DNA from: Candidatus Gorgonimonas leptogorgiae
GTDB lineage: Bacteria; Pseudomonadota; Gammaproteobacteria; Pseudomonadales; Endozoicomonadaceae
NCBI GenBank assembly: GCA_929200515.1
Contig: CAKNAD010000036.1
Coordinates: 1 to 15,670 of the forward strand
Length of the DNA: 15,670 bases
Direction of reading: 5' to 3'
Part shown: one piece after another, positions 1-7,086 of the stretch
Position numbering within the stretch: the first letter of the stretch is position 1
How the letters are laid out: each line of letters opens with the position of its first letter
Translations under genes and position numbers: made by a program
Notes under the pieces: model-generated
What the model saw: the letters and a program-made list of their open reading frames with translations, nothing else
Databases searched by the model: none
Told to the model about the DNA's origin: nothing

Positions 1-1
1 T

Positions 2-124
2 GCTAGTTCTTCGGAAGAGTATATACAGTCAACAACAACTATGCCAAGTGCTAACCTAACAACTAGTATTCAACCTAGTTCTGGTTTTGCTAGTTCTAGT
101 GTTGCTAGTTCTTCGAAGGAATAT
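2..124 (+). repeat. Imperfect 102-bp (34-codon) repeat in the Ser/Thr-rich protein
   Basis: The start gctagttcttcg(g/a)a at 2 recurs at 104, exactly 102 bases later, so the reading frame is kept. Both copies encode ASSS(E/K)EY followed by Thr-rich sequence. Only one full unit and part of the next are visible; further copies may lie left of the window. Similarity fades after about 21 bases of the second copy. Confidence 0.5.
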
Positions 125-625
125 CCATCGCCAATAACAACTATAATTAGCAGTGTAATATCAACTTATCCTTCTAGAATTATTAGTTTTTCTGTTGTAA
201 AAAATAAAAAAACATCTCCAACAACAGTTAATAAATTACCTACAATAGCAACCGAACAAAAAATAATGAGCTATCATATATCTTCCTATAAAACTAACTT
301 AAAATCATTGCCTACTACAACGTTAGCAGGTATAAATAATAGTATTATGAAAGCAACTAATAAAACAAACAACTATATCATTTACATAGTTTCATCAGTT
401 GCTGGCTTTGTTATAATTACAGCTATAGTTATTATAATTTATAAATATCACAGCAAACAAAAACAAAAAGAAAGACAAAAAAAATTACAACTTCAAAGAC
501 AAAAAAATACTTTAAAATTAAAAGGAATATATGAAATGGATTCCGATAATTCTAACGAATATCTAGATGATCTAGATGATCTAAATGAACCATATCAGCT
601 TAAATCTTTTCAACCCCAAGTTTAG
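2..625 (+). CDS. Ser/Thr-rich single-pass membrane protein, 5'-truncated by the window edge (unknown function)
   Basis: The frame is open from the first bases of the window, so the gene starts upstream; the ATG at 41 is probably internal. I do not recognise the family. The visible 207 residues fall into three parts. First comes a Ser/Thr/Pro-rich region with an imperfect repeat beginning ASSS(E/K)EY. Then one strongly hydrophobic helix lies at about 374-442 (NNYIIYIVSSVAG followed by an Ile/Val run). Last is a Lys/Gln-rich basic stretch (KQKQKERQKK) followed by an acidic tail (LDDLDDLNE). A hydroxylated ectodomain, one helix, basic residues just inside and a short tail would give a type I-like topology with the N-terminus outside. 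That layout is reminiscent of eukaryotic mucin-like surface proteins; the topology is inferred. It is convergent with the secreted orphan at 698-2188. Coding status is likely; function is unknown. Confidence 0.7.
   Translation, partial: ASSSEEYIQSTTTMPSANLTTSIQPSSGFASSSVASSSKEYPSPITTIISSVISTYPSRIISFSVVKNKKTSPTTVNKLPTIATEQKIMSYHISSYKTNLKSLPTTTLAGINNSIMKATNKTNNYIIYIVSSVAGFVIITAIVIIIYKYHSKQKQKERQKKLQLQRQKNTLKLKGIYEMDSDNSNEYLDDLDDLNEPYQLKSFQPQV
561..587 (+). repeat. 9-bp tandem repeat, three copies
   Basis: Copies atctagatg, atctagatg and atctaaatg lie head to tail inside the cytoplasmic-tail coding region. They give the acidic LDDLDDLNE segment. The 9-base period keeps the frame, so slippage would change the length of the acidic tail without breaking the protein. 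Confidence 0.7.
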
Positions 626-697
626 AAATAACAAGAAACTGTTATGTTGCTCTATACACAATTTAGAACTATTACTAAGTGTCTAAATAATTAAATG

Positions 698-2188
698 TTA
701 TTTATAATCTTTAGTAGGTATTTCAGGTGTTTCATCGCTGGTATTATCGGTGTCATCGAGAAAAACATCTGAATCACTATAAGATTTATCGCTACACATA
801 GCTAAATCTTCTGATTCGTCACTACTTTTAGAAGAATACGGTTCTATAATCTCCGTGCTACTATCGTTCTCATAAAAAAAATCTTCTTTAATACATTCAG
901 CAGCTAATGCTAAACCAAAAACAAAATTTCCTGGATTTATTAATTGTATTCTATCTCTAATTCTTGCATCAGATATGCTATCATCAAGACATTTAATATA
1001 ATTTTCTCTGATGAACTTACTTCTCAATAGCTCCCCACTAATGAGTATTATATCATTTTCATTAATGTTAGGTTGTTCTTGCGTTGAGATTACATTTATA
1101 CTTGCCGCTATTAAATCTAAAGAATATTGTACTACTGTTATTATTGAGTTATCCTCTAGACTATTATTAATTAGATTTTGTTGTAATATTTGTGTGTGTG
1201 TTGTGGTTTGTGAATCAACTGTCGGTTTATTATTTGTTACTAGATTTTCGGTATTATTAGTGTTTTGTTTTAAAGGTGGAACTTTAATATTGTCTAGTAC
1301 ATGTTCTACTACTGCTAATCCACGTACATTGTTTTTGGTATCTCGTTGTAAATCTTCTTGAAGCCAATAGCTTAAAGAATAACCTCTTTTATCTAGTAAT
1401 TGTTTACTTAGTGCTGACCGATTAATTAATTGCTGTACCTTGTTACTGCCTATATCGTTTTTATCTTCAACATAGGTAAAAAATTCTGCTGCTTTTTTGC
1501 CTAAATTATAATAACTACATTCATTATTAGTTAAATACTTTTTTACATCTGTAGTTAACAGATTTTTTTTAGATCTCATTGCTACAACTATGCTACCCAA
1601 CCAAAAAGTCCATACTCTGCCGTATGATTTATTGTTATTTGCTAGTTTATAATTTATGATATCATTTTTTATTAATTGACAAGATACAGCGTTAATTAAA
1701 GCTATATCACTTACCATATCAATAGCTTCATGATTATAAATAAAGCGATTATGTTTTAAAGACATATATAAAAGATCTGCTAAATAGTTTAATCTAGTAG
1801 TTTTATTATCATATAAAGAATCTTTAAAAGTATCGTATCCTGCTATACCCATAACTATCGAGTCAAGATTAATTAGTTTATCTGACTTTGTAGCTAGTGC
1901 AAAATTTATTGATAGTCTTGTTAAGCAACAGTTAATTAATGATGCTGCTTCATCAGTGAACTTTAAATTGCCACTTTTTCCAAATACACTTTTTTCTGAA
2001 ATTGCATCAACTATTGCATATGCTATGATTTGTGCTTTAGTGTTAGATGATATCCTGTATACCACTGCATACGTACAACAATCACCTTGGTAAACAACTA
2101 AATTATAATTATTTACTGTTTGATTAGCGAAAGTACTAATAGCAAAAAAAAAACTTATTCCTAATAACGCTAATTTTGTTATTTTCAT
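698..2188 (-). CDS. Secreted orphan protein with acidic Ser/Asp-rich C-terminal tail
   Basis: This 496-residue protein belongs to no family I recognise. The N-terminus is a good Sec signal peptide: KITK, a hydrophobic core ending FFFAIS, and a probable cleavage after TFA at residue 21. The mature part has paired cysteines near its start (GDCC around residue 38, and INCC about 50 residues on). A long, mostly helical-looking middle contains Asn/Thr/Gln-rich low-complexity sequence around residues 310-335. The last 50 or so residues are dominated by Ser, Asp and Glu (for example SSDESEDL and SDSDVFLDD). The ATG at 2188 is supported by a GAGG ribosome-binding site about six bases upstream. It is divergent from ftsW. 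Export is inferred from the signal peptide; whether it goes on to the host is unknown. Confidence 0.75.
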   Translation of the reverse strand: MKITKLALLGISFFFAISTFANQTVNNYNLVVYQGDCCTYAVVYRISSNTKAQIIAYAIVDAISEKSVFGKSGNLKFTDEAASLINCCLTRLSINFALATKSDKLINLDSIVMGIAGYDTFKDSLYDNKTTRLNYLADLLYMSLKHNRFIYNHEAIDMVSDIALINAVSCQLIKNDIINYKLANNNKSYGRVWTFWLGSIVVAMRSKKNLLTTDVKKYLTNNECSYYNLGKKAAEFFTYVEDKNDIGSNKVQQLINRSALSKQLLDKRGYSLSYWLQEDLQRDTKNNVRGLAVVEHVLDNIKVPPLKQNTNNTENLVTNNKPTVDSQTTTHTQILQQNLINNSLEDNSIITVVQYSLDLIAASINVISTQEQPNINENDIILISGELLRSKFIRENYIKCLDDSISDARIRDRIQLINPGNFVFGLALAAECIKEDFFYENDSSTEIIEPYSSKSSDESEDLAMCSDKSYSDSDVFLDDTDNTSDETPEIPTKDYK

Positions 2189-2206
2189 ATTAACCTCATG
2201 ATTATT

Positions 2207-2235
2207 ATAATATTGATAAATATAAATAATGTCTA
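2207..2235 (-). promoter_or_regulatory. Putative sigma70-type promoter for the secreted orphan
   Basis: On the minus strand TAGACA (2235-2230) is followed by 17 bases and TATTAT (2212-2207), each five of six to consensus. The implied start near 2200 leaves a 5' leader of about 12 bases carrying the GAGG site. In DNA this AT-rich, chance matches are common. Confidence 0.35.
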
Positions 2236-2293
2236 GTTGAATGTTTTAACTAAAATATATAAAACAACACAAAATTTATATTTGTTCAACTAG
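2233..2293. repeat. Spaced 9-bp inverted repeat in the orphan/ftsW divergent region
   Basis: The arms ctagttgaa (2233-2241) and ttcaactag (2285-2293) are perfect inverted copies separated by 43 bases. The left arm overlaps the putative -35 box of the minus-strand promoter. This could be a pair of operator half-sites or a weak cruciform. Confidence 0.4.
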
Positions 2294-2408
2294 TTTAACA
2301 AACAAATTAATTTTTACAGTGTTATTATACTAAATATTAAAAAAAATGTTATGCTTTAATACTAAGATTAGATAGTTTATTATGAAAATTAATATATCAG
2401 GATAAAAG

Positions 2409-3530
2409 ATGTATATTAATAAAGTAGAATCATCATGCAAGGAAATAAAAATTGATTTAACTTTACTAAGCTTATTTTTAGTTTTATTAGCAATAGGGCT
2501 AGTAATGGTAGCTTCATCTTCTATGGATATAGCTAATGAAAAATTAAAGTATCCTTTGCATATTTTTATACACCATTTACTGTTTGCTTGTTTAGGTTTA
2601 TTATCATTATTATTTATGCTATTTTTGCCAATTAATAAAATCAAACAATCTAATTGGCTCGCAATATTAGCGTCTGTAGTTTTACTTAGCACCGTATTAA
2701 TATTTGGTAGAGAAGTAAATGGTAGTATCCGTTGGTTATCATTAGGAGTTATTAGCTTCCAACCATCAGAATTAGCTAAATTATTGGTATTAGTATATAT
2801 AGCAGGATATTTAGAACGCCACTTAAATAATCTTCGGCTTAGTTGGATTTGGTTTATAAAACCATTTATAGTTCTGATGGTTATTGCTTCTTTGTTATTA
2901 TCTGAACCTGATTTTGGGGCAACTATAACTATTATTAGTGCCACCATGGGAATGATTTTTATGGCAAGAGCTAAATTAAATCATTTTTTTATTTTATTGT
3001 TATTTGCTTTAAGCGGAATTGCAATACTGGTTATTGTAGAACCATATCGTTTAGTAAGAATTACTTCATATATGGATCCTTGGGCAAATGCATTTGGTTC
3101 CGGATACCAATTAACACAATCACTAATAGCTATTGGTAGGGGCGGATGGTTTGGCTTAGGTTTAGGTAATAGCATTCAAAAATTATTTTATTTGCCAGAA
3201 GCTCATAATGATTTTATTTTTTCAGTGATAGCTGAAGAATTAGGATTAACAGGATGCTGTCTTTTAATTGCAATATATTTAACTACTAGCATAAGAACCT
3301 TAGCCATTGCTAAAAGAGCTGAAAATCAAGGCTTTTTATTCCATAGTTATCTTGCCTATGGCATCATTTTTTTATTTATTTCCCAAGTGATTACTAATAT
3401 AGGTGTTAACATAGGTATCTTGCCTACTAAAGGGTTATCATTACCATTAATAAGCTATGGAGGCAGTAATTTAGTGATTAACTGTATTAATTTTGGTATC
3501 CTATTACGAATAAACCATGAATTACAGTAA
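2409..3530 (+). CDS. ftsW: FtsW, septal peptidoglycan glycosyltransferase (SEDS family)
   Basis: This is a polytopic inner-membrane protein of 373 residues, about the family's usual size or slightly short. SEDS proteins polymerise lipid II into glycan strands with a partner class B PBP (FtsI for FtsW). The diagnostic blocks are present in order: GREVNGSIRWL (about 100-110), QPSELAK (118-124), EPDFGA (166-171), and DPWANAFGSGYQLTQS (223-238). After these come YLPEAHNDFIF (261-271), whose Asp268 matches the essential SEDS aspartate, and NIGVNIGILPTKGLSLPLISYGG (330-352). The PTKGL...LPLISYGG form is FtsW-like, not RodA-like. The start at 2409 has only a weak AGGAT. The usual upstream neighbour murD is absent and a secreted orphan lies divergently instead. 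The next gene begins about 60 bases downstream. Confidence 0.95.
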   Translation: MYINKVESSCKEIKIDLTLLSLFLVLLAIGLVMVASSSMDIANEKLKYPLHIFIHHLLFACLGLLSLLFMLFLPINKIKQSNWLAILASVVLLSTVLIFGREVNGSIRWLSLGVISFQPSELAKLLVLVYIAGYLERHLNNLRLSWIWFIKPFIVLMVIASLLLSEPDFGATITIISATMGMIFMARAKLNHFFILLLFALSGIAILVIVEPYRLVRITSYMDPWANAFGSGYQLTQSLIAIGRGGWFGLGLGNSIQKLFYLPEAHNDFIFSVIAEELGLTGCCLLIAIYLTTSIRTLAIAKRAENQGFLFHSYLAYGIIFLFISQVITNIGVNIGILPTKGLSLPLISYGGSNLVINCINFGILLRINHELQ

Positions 3531-3577
3531 GATACACATATTTTACTGGAAATTATACACCTGATATTTATCGCCTT

Positions 3578-3592
3578 GAGGATCAACATTTG
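3578..3592 (+). promoter_or_regulatory. Shine-Dalgarno site that fixes a TTG start for znuB
   Basis: GAGGAT at 3578-3583 is one of the clearest ribosome-binding sites in the window. It sits six bases before TTG at 3590, and no in-frame ATG lies nearby. This supports the non-ATG start. Confidence 0.65.
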
Positions 3593-4393
3593 TTTTCTGT
3601 AATTATATATACAATACTGGCTGGATTTGGAATTTCGTTAGTTTCTGCCCCCTTAGGTTGTTGTATTATCTGGAGGAGAATGTCATATTTTGGAGATACT
3701 TTAGCACACTCCTCGTTATTAGGTGTAGCTATAGGGGTATTATTAAATATAGATACTAACATATCTATTATAGTATTTTCATTATTAATTTCATATTTAT
3801 TACTACAATTACAAGCAAAAACATCTAATTCTCAAGATTCCATATTAGGAATTTTATCTCATTCTAGTTTGGCTATAGGGATTGTTATAATAAGCATGAC
3901 TAGTCGTAGAATAGATGTAAAATCATATTTATTTGGAGATATATTAGCAATTTCTAATAGCGATATAGCAATAATATATAGTTGTATGTTAGTTACCTCT
4001 GGTTTGTTTTTTTTCTTTTGGCGATCTATAATATCCACTATTATTCATCCAGAACTAGCTAAAATAGATGGTATTGATACTAAAAAAATAGACTTGCTAA
4101 TTACATTAACTACAGCATTAGTTATAGCATGTAATATAAAAATCATTGGCGTGTTATTAGTAACAGCAATGTTAATTATTCCAGCTGCAACTTCACAAAT
4201 ATTTGCTACAAGTCCATTACGAATGGTATGTTTTGCCGCTTTTTTTGGCTTTATTAGTATTATTTTAGGACTGATATTCTGTTGGTTTATGGATACTCCA
4301 ACTGGTCCATCTATTGTGGTTTGTAGTTTTATTATTTTTTTACTCGCTAAGATATTTAAAAACATTGTTAGTCTTAGCACTGATAAAGCTTAG
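3590..4393 (+). CDS. znuB: ZnuB/MntB-family metal ABC transporter permease
   Basis: This 267-residue integral membrane protein (E. coli ZnuB has 261) is made almost entirely of hydrophobic helices. It carries the signature of the metal-uptake permease family: RRMSYFGDTLAHSSLLG at about 29-45, the typical first cytoplasmic-loop motif, and near the C-terminus VLLVTAMLIIPAATSQ. With an ATPase (ZnuC) and a periplasmic metal-binding protein (ZnuA) it would import Zn2+, or possibly Mn2+ or Fe2+; sequence alone does not settle the metal. Neither partner is in this window. It starts with TTG behind a strong GAGGAT. Its position between ftsW and murG is unusual for a dcw cluster. I saw no Zur-like operator in the 59 bases upstream, and spacing suggests co-transcription with ftsW. 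Confidence 0.85.
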   Translation: MFSVIIYTILAGFGISLVSAPLGCCIIWRRMSYFGDTLAHSSLLGVAIGVLLNIDTNISIIVFSLLISYLLLQLQAKTSNSQDSILGILSHSSLAIGIVIISMTSRRIDVKSYLFGDILAISNSDIAIIYSCMLVTSGLFFFFWRSIISTIIHPELAKIDGIDTKKIDLLITLTTALVIACNIKIIGVLLVTAMLIIPAATSQIFATSPLRMVCFAAFFGFISIILGLIFCWFMDTPTGPSIVVCSFIIFLLAKIFKNIVSLSTDKA

Positions 4394-4433
4394 ATTATAT
4401 GTAATTGGTATCTAGGAGACATTTTGTCTTTAG

Positions 4434-4457
4434 TTAGATCTTGTTAATAAGATCTAA
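4434..4457. repeat. Palindrome upstream of murG
   Basis: The arms ttagatctt (4434-4442) and aagatctaa (4449-4457) form a perfect 9-bp inverted repeat around a 6-base loop. It sits in the 112-base gap between the permease gene and murG. No T-tract follows on either strand, so an operator or RNA-processing hairpin fits better than a terminator. A poor promoter-like pair (TTGTCT, 18 bases, TAAGAT) overlaps it. Confidence 0.5.
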
Positions 4458-4505
4458 ATCAAATAGAAAGTACACAAATTAAAATAAAGGAAATTTAAAT
4501 TAAAT

Positions 4506-5576
4506 ATGGGTAATCCTATTGTTGTAATTATGGCAGGAGGTACAGGGGGACATATTTTTCCAGGACTAGCAATAGCCAAAGAGTTAATTGCTAATGGATA
4601 CTCAGTTCATTGGCTAGGAGTAGAAGGCGGAATAGAAAAAAATATCGTTTCCCAGCATAACATACCAATGACCTTAATAAAAGCCACAGGTATACGTAAT
4701 AAAAATATTTTTAAAAAAATATTTGCTATAATTAATGCATTTACATCGATATTTAAAATAATTAAATTATTTTATAAAATACGACCTGTTTACGTGATGG
4801 GCTTTGGTGGTTATGTAACCGGATCTGGTGGATTAGTATCTAGACTATTAAATATACCTTTAGTTATTCATGAGCAAAATTCTACAGTTGGCTTTACTAA
4901 TAAAATACTAGCTAAATTTGCAACTAAAATATTTGAAGGCTTTAAAGGAACGTTTTCACCTAAATTTGCGGATAAAATTCATACATATGGTAACCCTGTA
5001 AGAGATGAAATCTATAAAGTAACAAGCTGGAAAATGCACAAACATTGCAGAATATTAATTTTAGGAGGTAGCCAAGGAGCAAGCTTTTTAAATAATATAG
5101 CTATAGAATTAATAACACTGTATGATTCAAAGATTAGTATTTGGCATCAAACAGGCCGTAATGATATAAAAAAATGTATTAATGCTTATTGTAAACATGA
5201 TAAATTACAGGCTAAAGTAGAAGAGTTTATTAACGATATAGCTATAGCTTATCAATGGGCTGATTTAATAATATGTCGCTCAGGAGCCCTTACTATTTCT
5301 GAATTAATTGCTGCTGGACGACCTTCTATATTAATTCCTTATCCCCATGCTGTAGATAACCATCAATATAAAAATGGAGCATACTTAGTTCACAATGGTG
5401 CCGCTATATTATTTCAACAACAACAGATTGATGCATCAAAATTAATAGAGACTATTAATCAGTTATGTACTCATCCAGAAAAGCTGAAAAATATGGCTGT
5501 AGCGGCTAAAAAGCTTGCTAATAGAGATACAACTAGTTTAATAGTAAAATCTTGTTTAACTTTACAGAAAAAATAA
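4506..5576 (+). CDS. murG: MurG, lipid II-forming GlcNAc transferase
   Basis: MurG transfers GlcNAc from UDP-GlcNAc to lipid I on the cytoplasmic face of the inner membrane, giving lipid II, the substrate of FtsW. The protein has 356 residues (E. coli 355) and the two-domain GT-B layout. The N-terminal glycine-rich acceptor loop is GGTGGHIFPG (11-20). It is followed by GFGGYVTGSGG, IHEQN and GNPVR, then the second glycine loop LGGSQGA and the UDP-GlcNAc-binding ICRSGALTISE region. A K/I-rich stretch at about residues 67-95 fits the membrane-contacting patch. An AAAGGAA lies about 13 bases before ATG 4506, which is long spacing. The stop overlaps the murC ribosome-binding site, so the two are almost certainly co-translated. 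Confidence 0.96.
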   Translation: MGNPIVVIMAGGTGGHIFPGLAIAKELIANGYSVHWLGVEGGIEKNIVSQHNIPMTLIKATGIRNKNIFKKIFAIINAFTSIFKIIKLFYKIRPVYVMGFGGYVTGSGGLVSRLLNIPLVIHEQNSTVGFTNKILAKFATKIFEGFKGTFSPKFADKIHTYGNPVRDEIYKVTSWKMHKHCRILILGGSQGASFLNNIAIELITLYDSKISIWHQTGRNDIKKCINAYCKHDKLQAKVEEFINDIAIAYQWADLIICRSGALTISELIAAGRPSILIPYPHAVDNHQYKNGAYLVHNGAAILFQQQQIDASKLIETINQLCTHPEKLKNMAVAAKKLANRDTTSLIVKSCLTLQKK

Positions 5577-5585
5577 GGATGTAAT

Positions 5586-7049
5586 ATGATATCAAATTAT
5601 AAGACTGATGATAATTATCATATTCCAGAAATGCGCAGAATAAAAAACATTCACTTTGTTGGTATCGGTGGTTCTGGAATGTGCGGAATAGCTGAAGTCT
5701 TATTATACCAAGGATACAGCATATCAGGATCTGATTTAAACGACTCAGCAACAATAAACCGATTGAAGTCATTAGGTGTAAAAGTTTTTATTTCTCATAA
5801 TAGATCACATGTATATAGTGCAGATGTAGTAGTTAAATCAACAGCTATTCCTAATGATAATCCTGAAATATTACAAGCATATTCAAAGCGCATACCAATA
5901 GTATCAAGAGCTCAAATGTTATCAGAATTGATGCGTTTTAGACACGGTATAGCTGTATCAGGAACCCATGGTAAAACCACCACTACAAGTATGTTAGCAT
6001 CTGTTTTTGGCTATGCTGGTTTAGATCCAACTTATATCATAGGCGGAAGGTTAAACTCGACAAAAAATAATGGCTATATGGGAAAAAGCCGTTATTTAAT
6101 TGCAGAAGCAGATGAATCAGATACTTCTTTTTTGCATCTACAACCAATGGTATCTATAGTAACTAATATTGATATGGATCATATGATTACATATCAAGGT
6201 GATTTTAATAAATTAAAAAAAACTTTTATTGATTTTTTACATAATTTACCCTTTTATGGCATTGCCATTGTTTGTATAGATTGTCCTGTAGTTCGTGAAT
6301 TATTACCACAAATAAAAAGGCGAGTAATTACTTATGGTGAGTCTATAGATGCTGATTTTAGAGCTATTGATATAACCTATAAAGAAAATACTACTAGTTT
6401 TAAAGTAGTGAAAAATTTCTTAGAGACTGACAACAAAGAAGAATTTACGGTTACTATAAATATTCCTGGGCAACATAATGTTATGAACGCATTAGCTGTT
6501 TTTGCTACGGCTGCAGATGCTGGAATTCAAGAGCAAAAAATTATCTCTGGTTTAAATAAGTTTAGTGGTGTTGGTAGAAGGTTTCAAATAAAAGGCAATT
6601 TCAAGTCTAAAGATAAAGACATAATATTAGTAGATGACTATGGTCATCACCCAACGGAAATAGCTGCAACTATCAAAGCTGTTAGAAGTGGCTGGCCTGA
6701 TCGTAAGCTAATTGTTGTATACCAGCCACATAGATATACTAGAACTAACGAACTGTACGATGATTTTGTTATTGAGCTATCTAAAGCTGATGTTTTATTT
6801 TTACTAGATGTATATACAGCTGGGGAAAAACCAATTGCCAATGCTGATTCTAGATGTCTATGTAGAAGCATAAGAAACTTTAGTACTTTAGATCCAATAT
6901 ATGTCGCAGATAACAACCACTTATTTAATTTACTACAAAAAGTAGTAACAGACAAACACATAATTTTAATGCAAGGAGCTGGCGATATTGGTTTATTAGT
7001 AAATAAAATTCAAAGTGATTTTCAGGAGTATTATACACTTGCTACTTGA
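5586..7049 (+). CDS. murC: MurC, UDP-N-acetylmuramate--L-alanine ligase
   Basis: This cytoplasmic Mur ligase adds L-Ala to UDP-MurNAc using ATP, the first peptide step of peptidoglycan synthesis. Its 487 residues match the family (E. coli 491). Visible motifs are the UDP-binding GIGGSGM (26-32), the P-loop SGTHGKTTT (125-133), EADESD (174-179), NIDMDHM (194-200), GVGRRFQ, and DDYGHHPTE in the C-terminal domain. The N-terminal pre-sequence ending IPEMRRIKNIHFVG closely follows the E. coli protein, which supports the ATG at 5586 and gammaproteobacterial ancestry. An AAGGAT at 5575-5580 overlaps the murG stop, and the gap between the genes is nine bases. murB, which follows murC in many bacteria, is not here; ddl comes next. 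Confidence 0.96.
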   Translation: MISNYKTDDNYHIPEMRRIKNIHFVGIGGSGMCGIAEVLLYQGYSISGSDLNDSATINRLKSLGVKVFISHNRSHVYSADVVVKSTAIPNDNPEILQAYSKRIPIVSRAQMLSELMRFRHGIAVSGTHGKTTTTSMLASVFGYAGLDPTYIIGGRLNSTKNNGYMGKSRYLIAEADESDTSFLHLQPMVSIVTNIDMDHMITYQGDFNKLKKTFIDFLHNLPFYGIAIVCIDCPVVRELLPQIKRRVITYGESIDADFRAIDITYKENTTSFKVVKNFLETDNKEEFTVTINIPGQHNVMNALAVFATAADAGIQEQKIISGLNKFSGVGRRFQIKGNFKSKDKDIILVDDYGHHPTEIAATIKAVRSGWPDRKLIVVYQPHRYTRTNELYDDFVIELSKADVLFLLDVYTAGEKPIANADSRCLCRSIRNFSTLDPIYVADNNHLFNLLQKVVTDKHIILMQGAGDIGLLVNKIQSDFQEYYTLAT

Positions 7050-7074
7050 AGGCATTATAACTAGTAAGTGTATA
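7032..7074 (+). repeat. 13-bp hairpin across the murC stop and the murC-ddl gap
   Basis: The arms at 7032-7044 (tatacacttgcta) and 7062-7074 (tagtaagtgtata) pair over 13 positions with one G-U. They enclose a 17-base loop that contains GAAGG just after the murC stop. No T-run follows, so termination is unlikely. The ddl start lies 12 bases after the stem and has no other ribosome-binding site. Confidence 0.6.
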
Positions 7075-7086
7075 CTAATTTAGCAT

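Noticed and set aside
1011..1361. 116-codon plus-strand ORF inside the 496-aa secreted gene
   Set aside because: It is Cys/Val/Leu-rich and antisense to a gene with a signal peptide and ribosome-binding site; it looks like a shadow frame.
2330..2947. 205-codon minus-strand ORF antisense to ftsW
   Set aside because: FtsW motifs on the plus strand are unmistakable; the antisense frame is a by-product.
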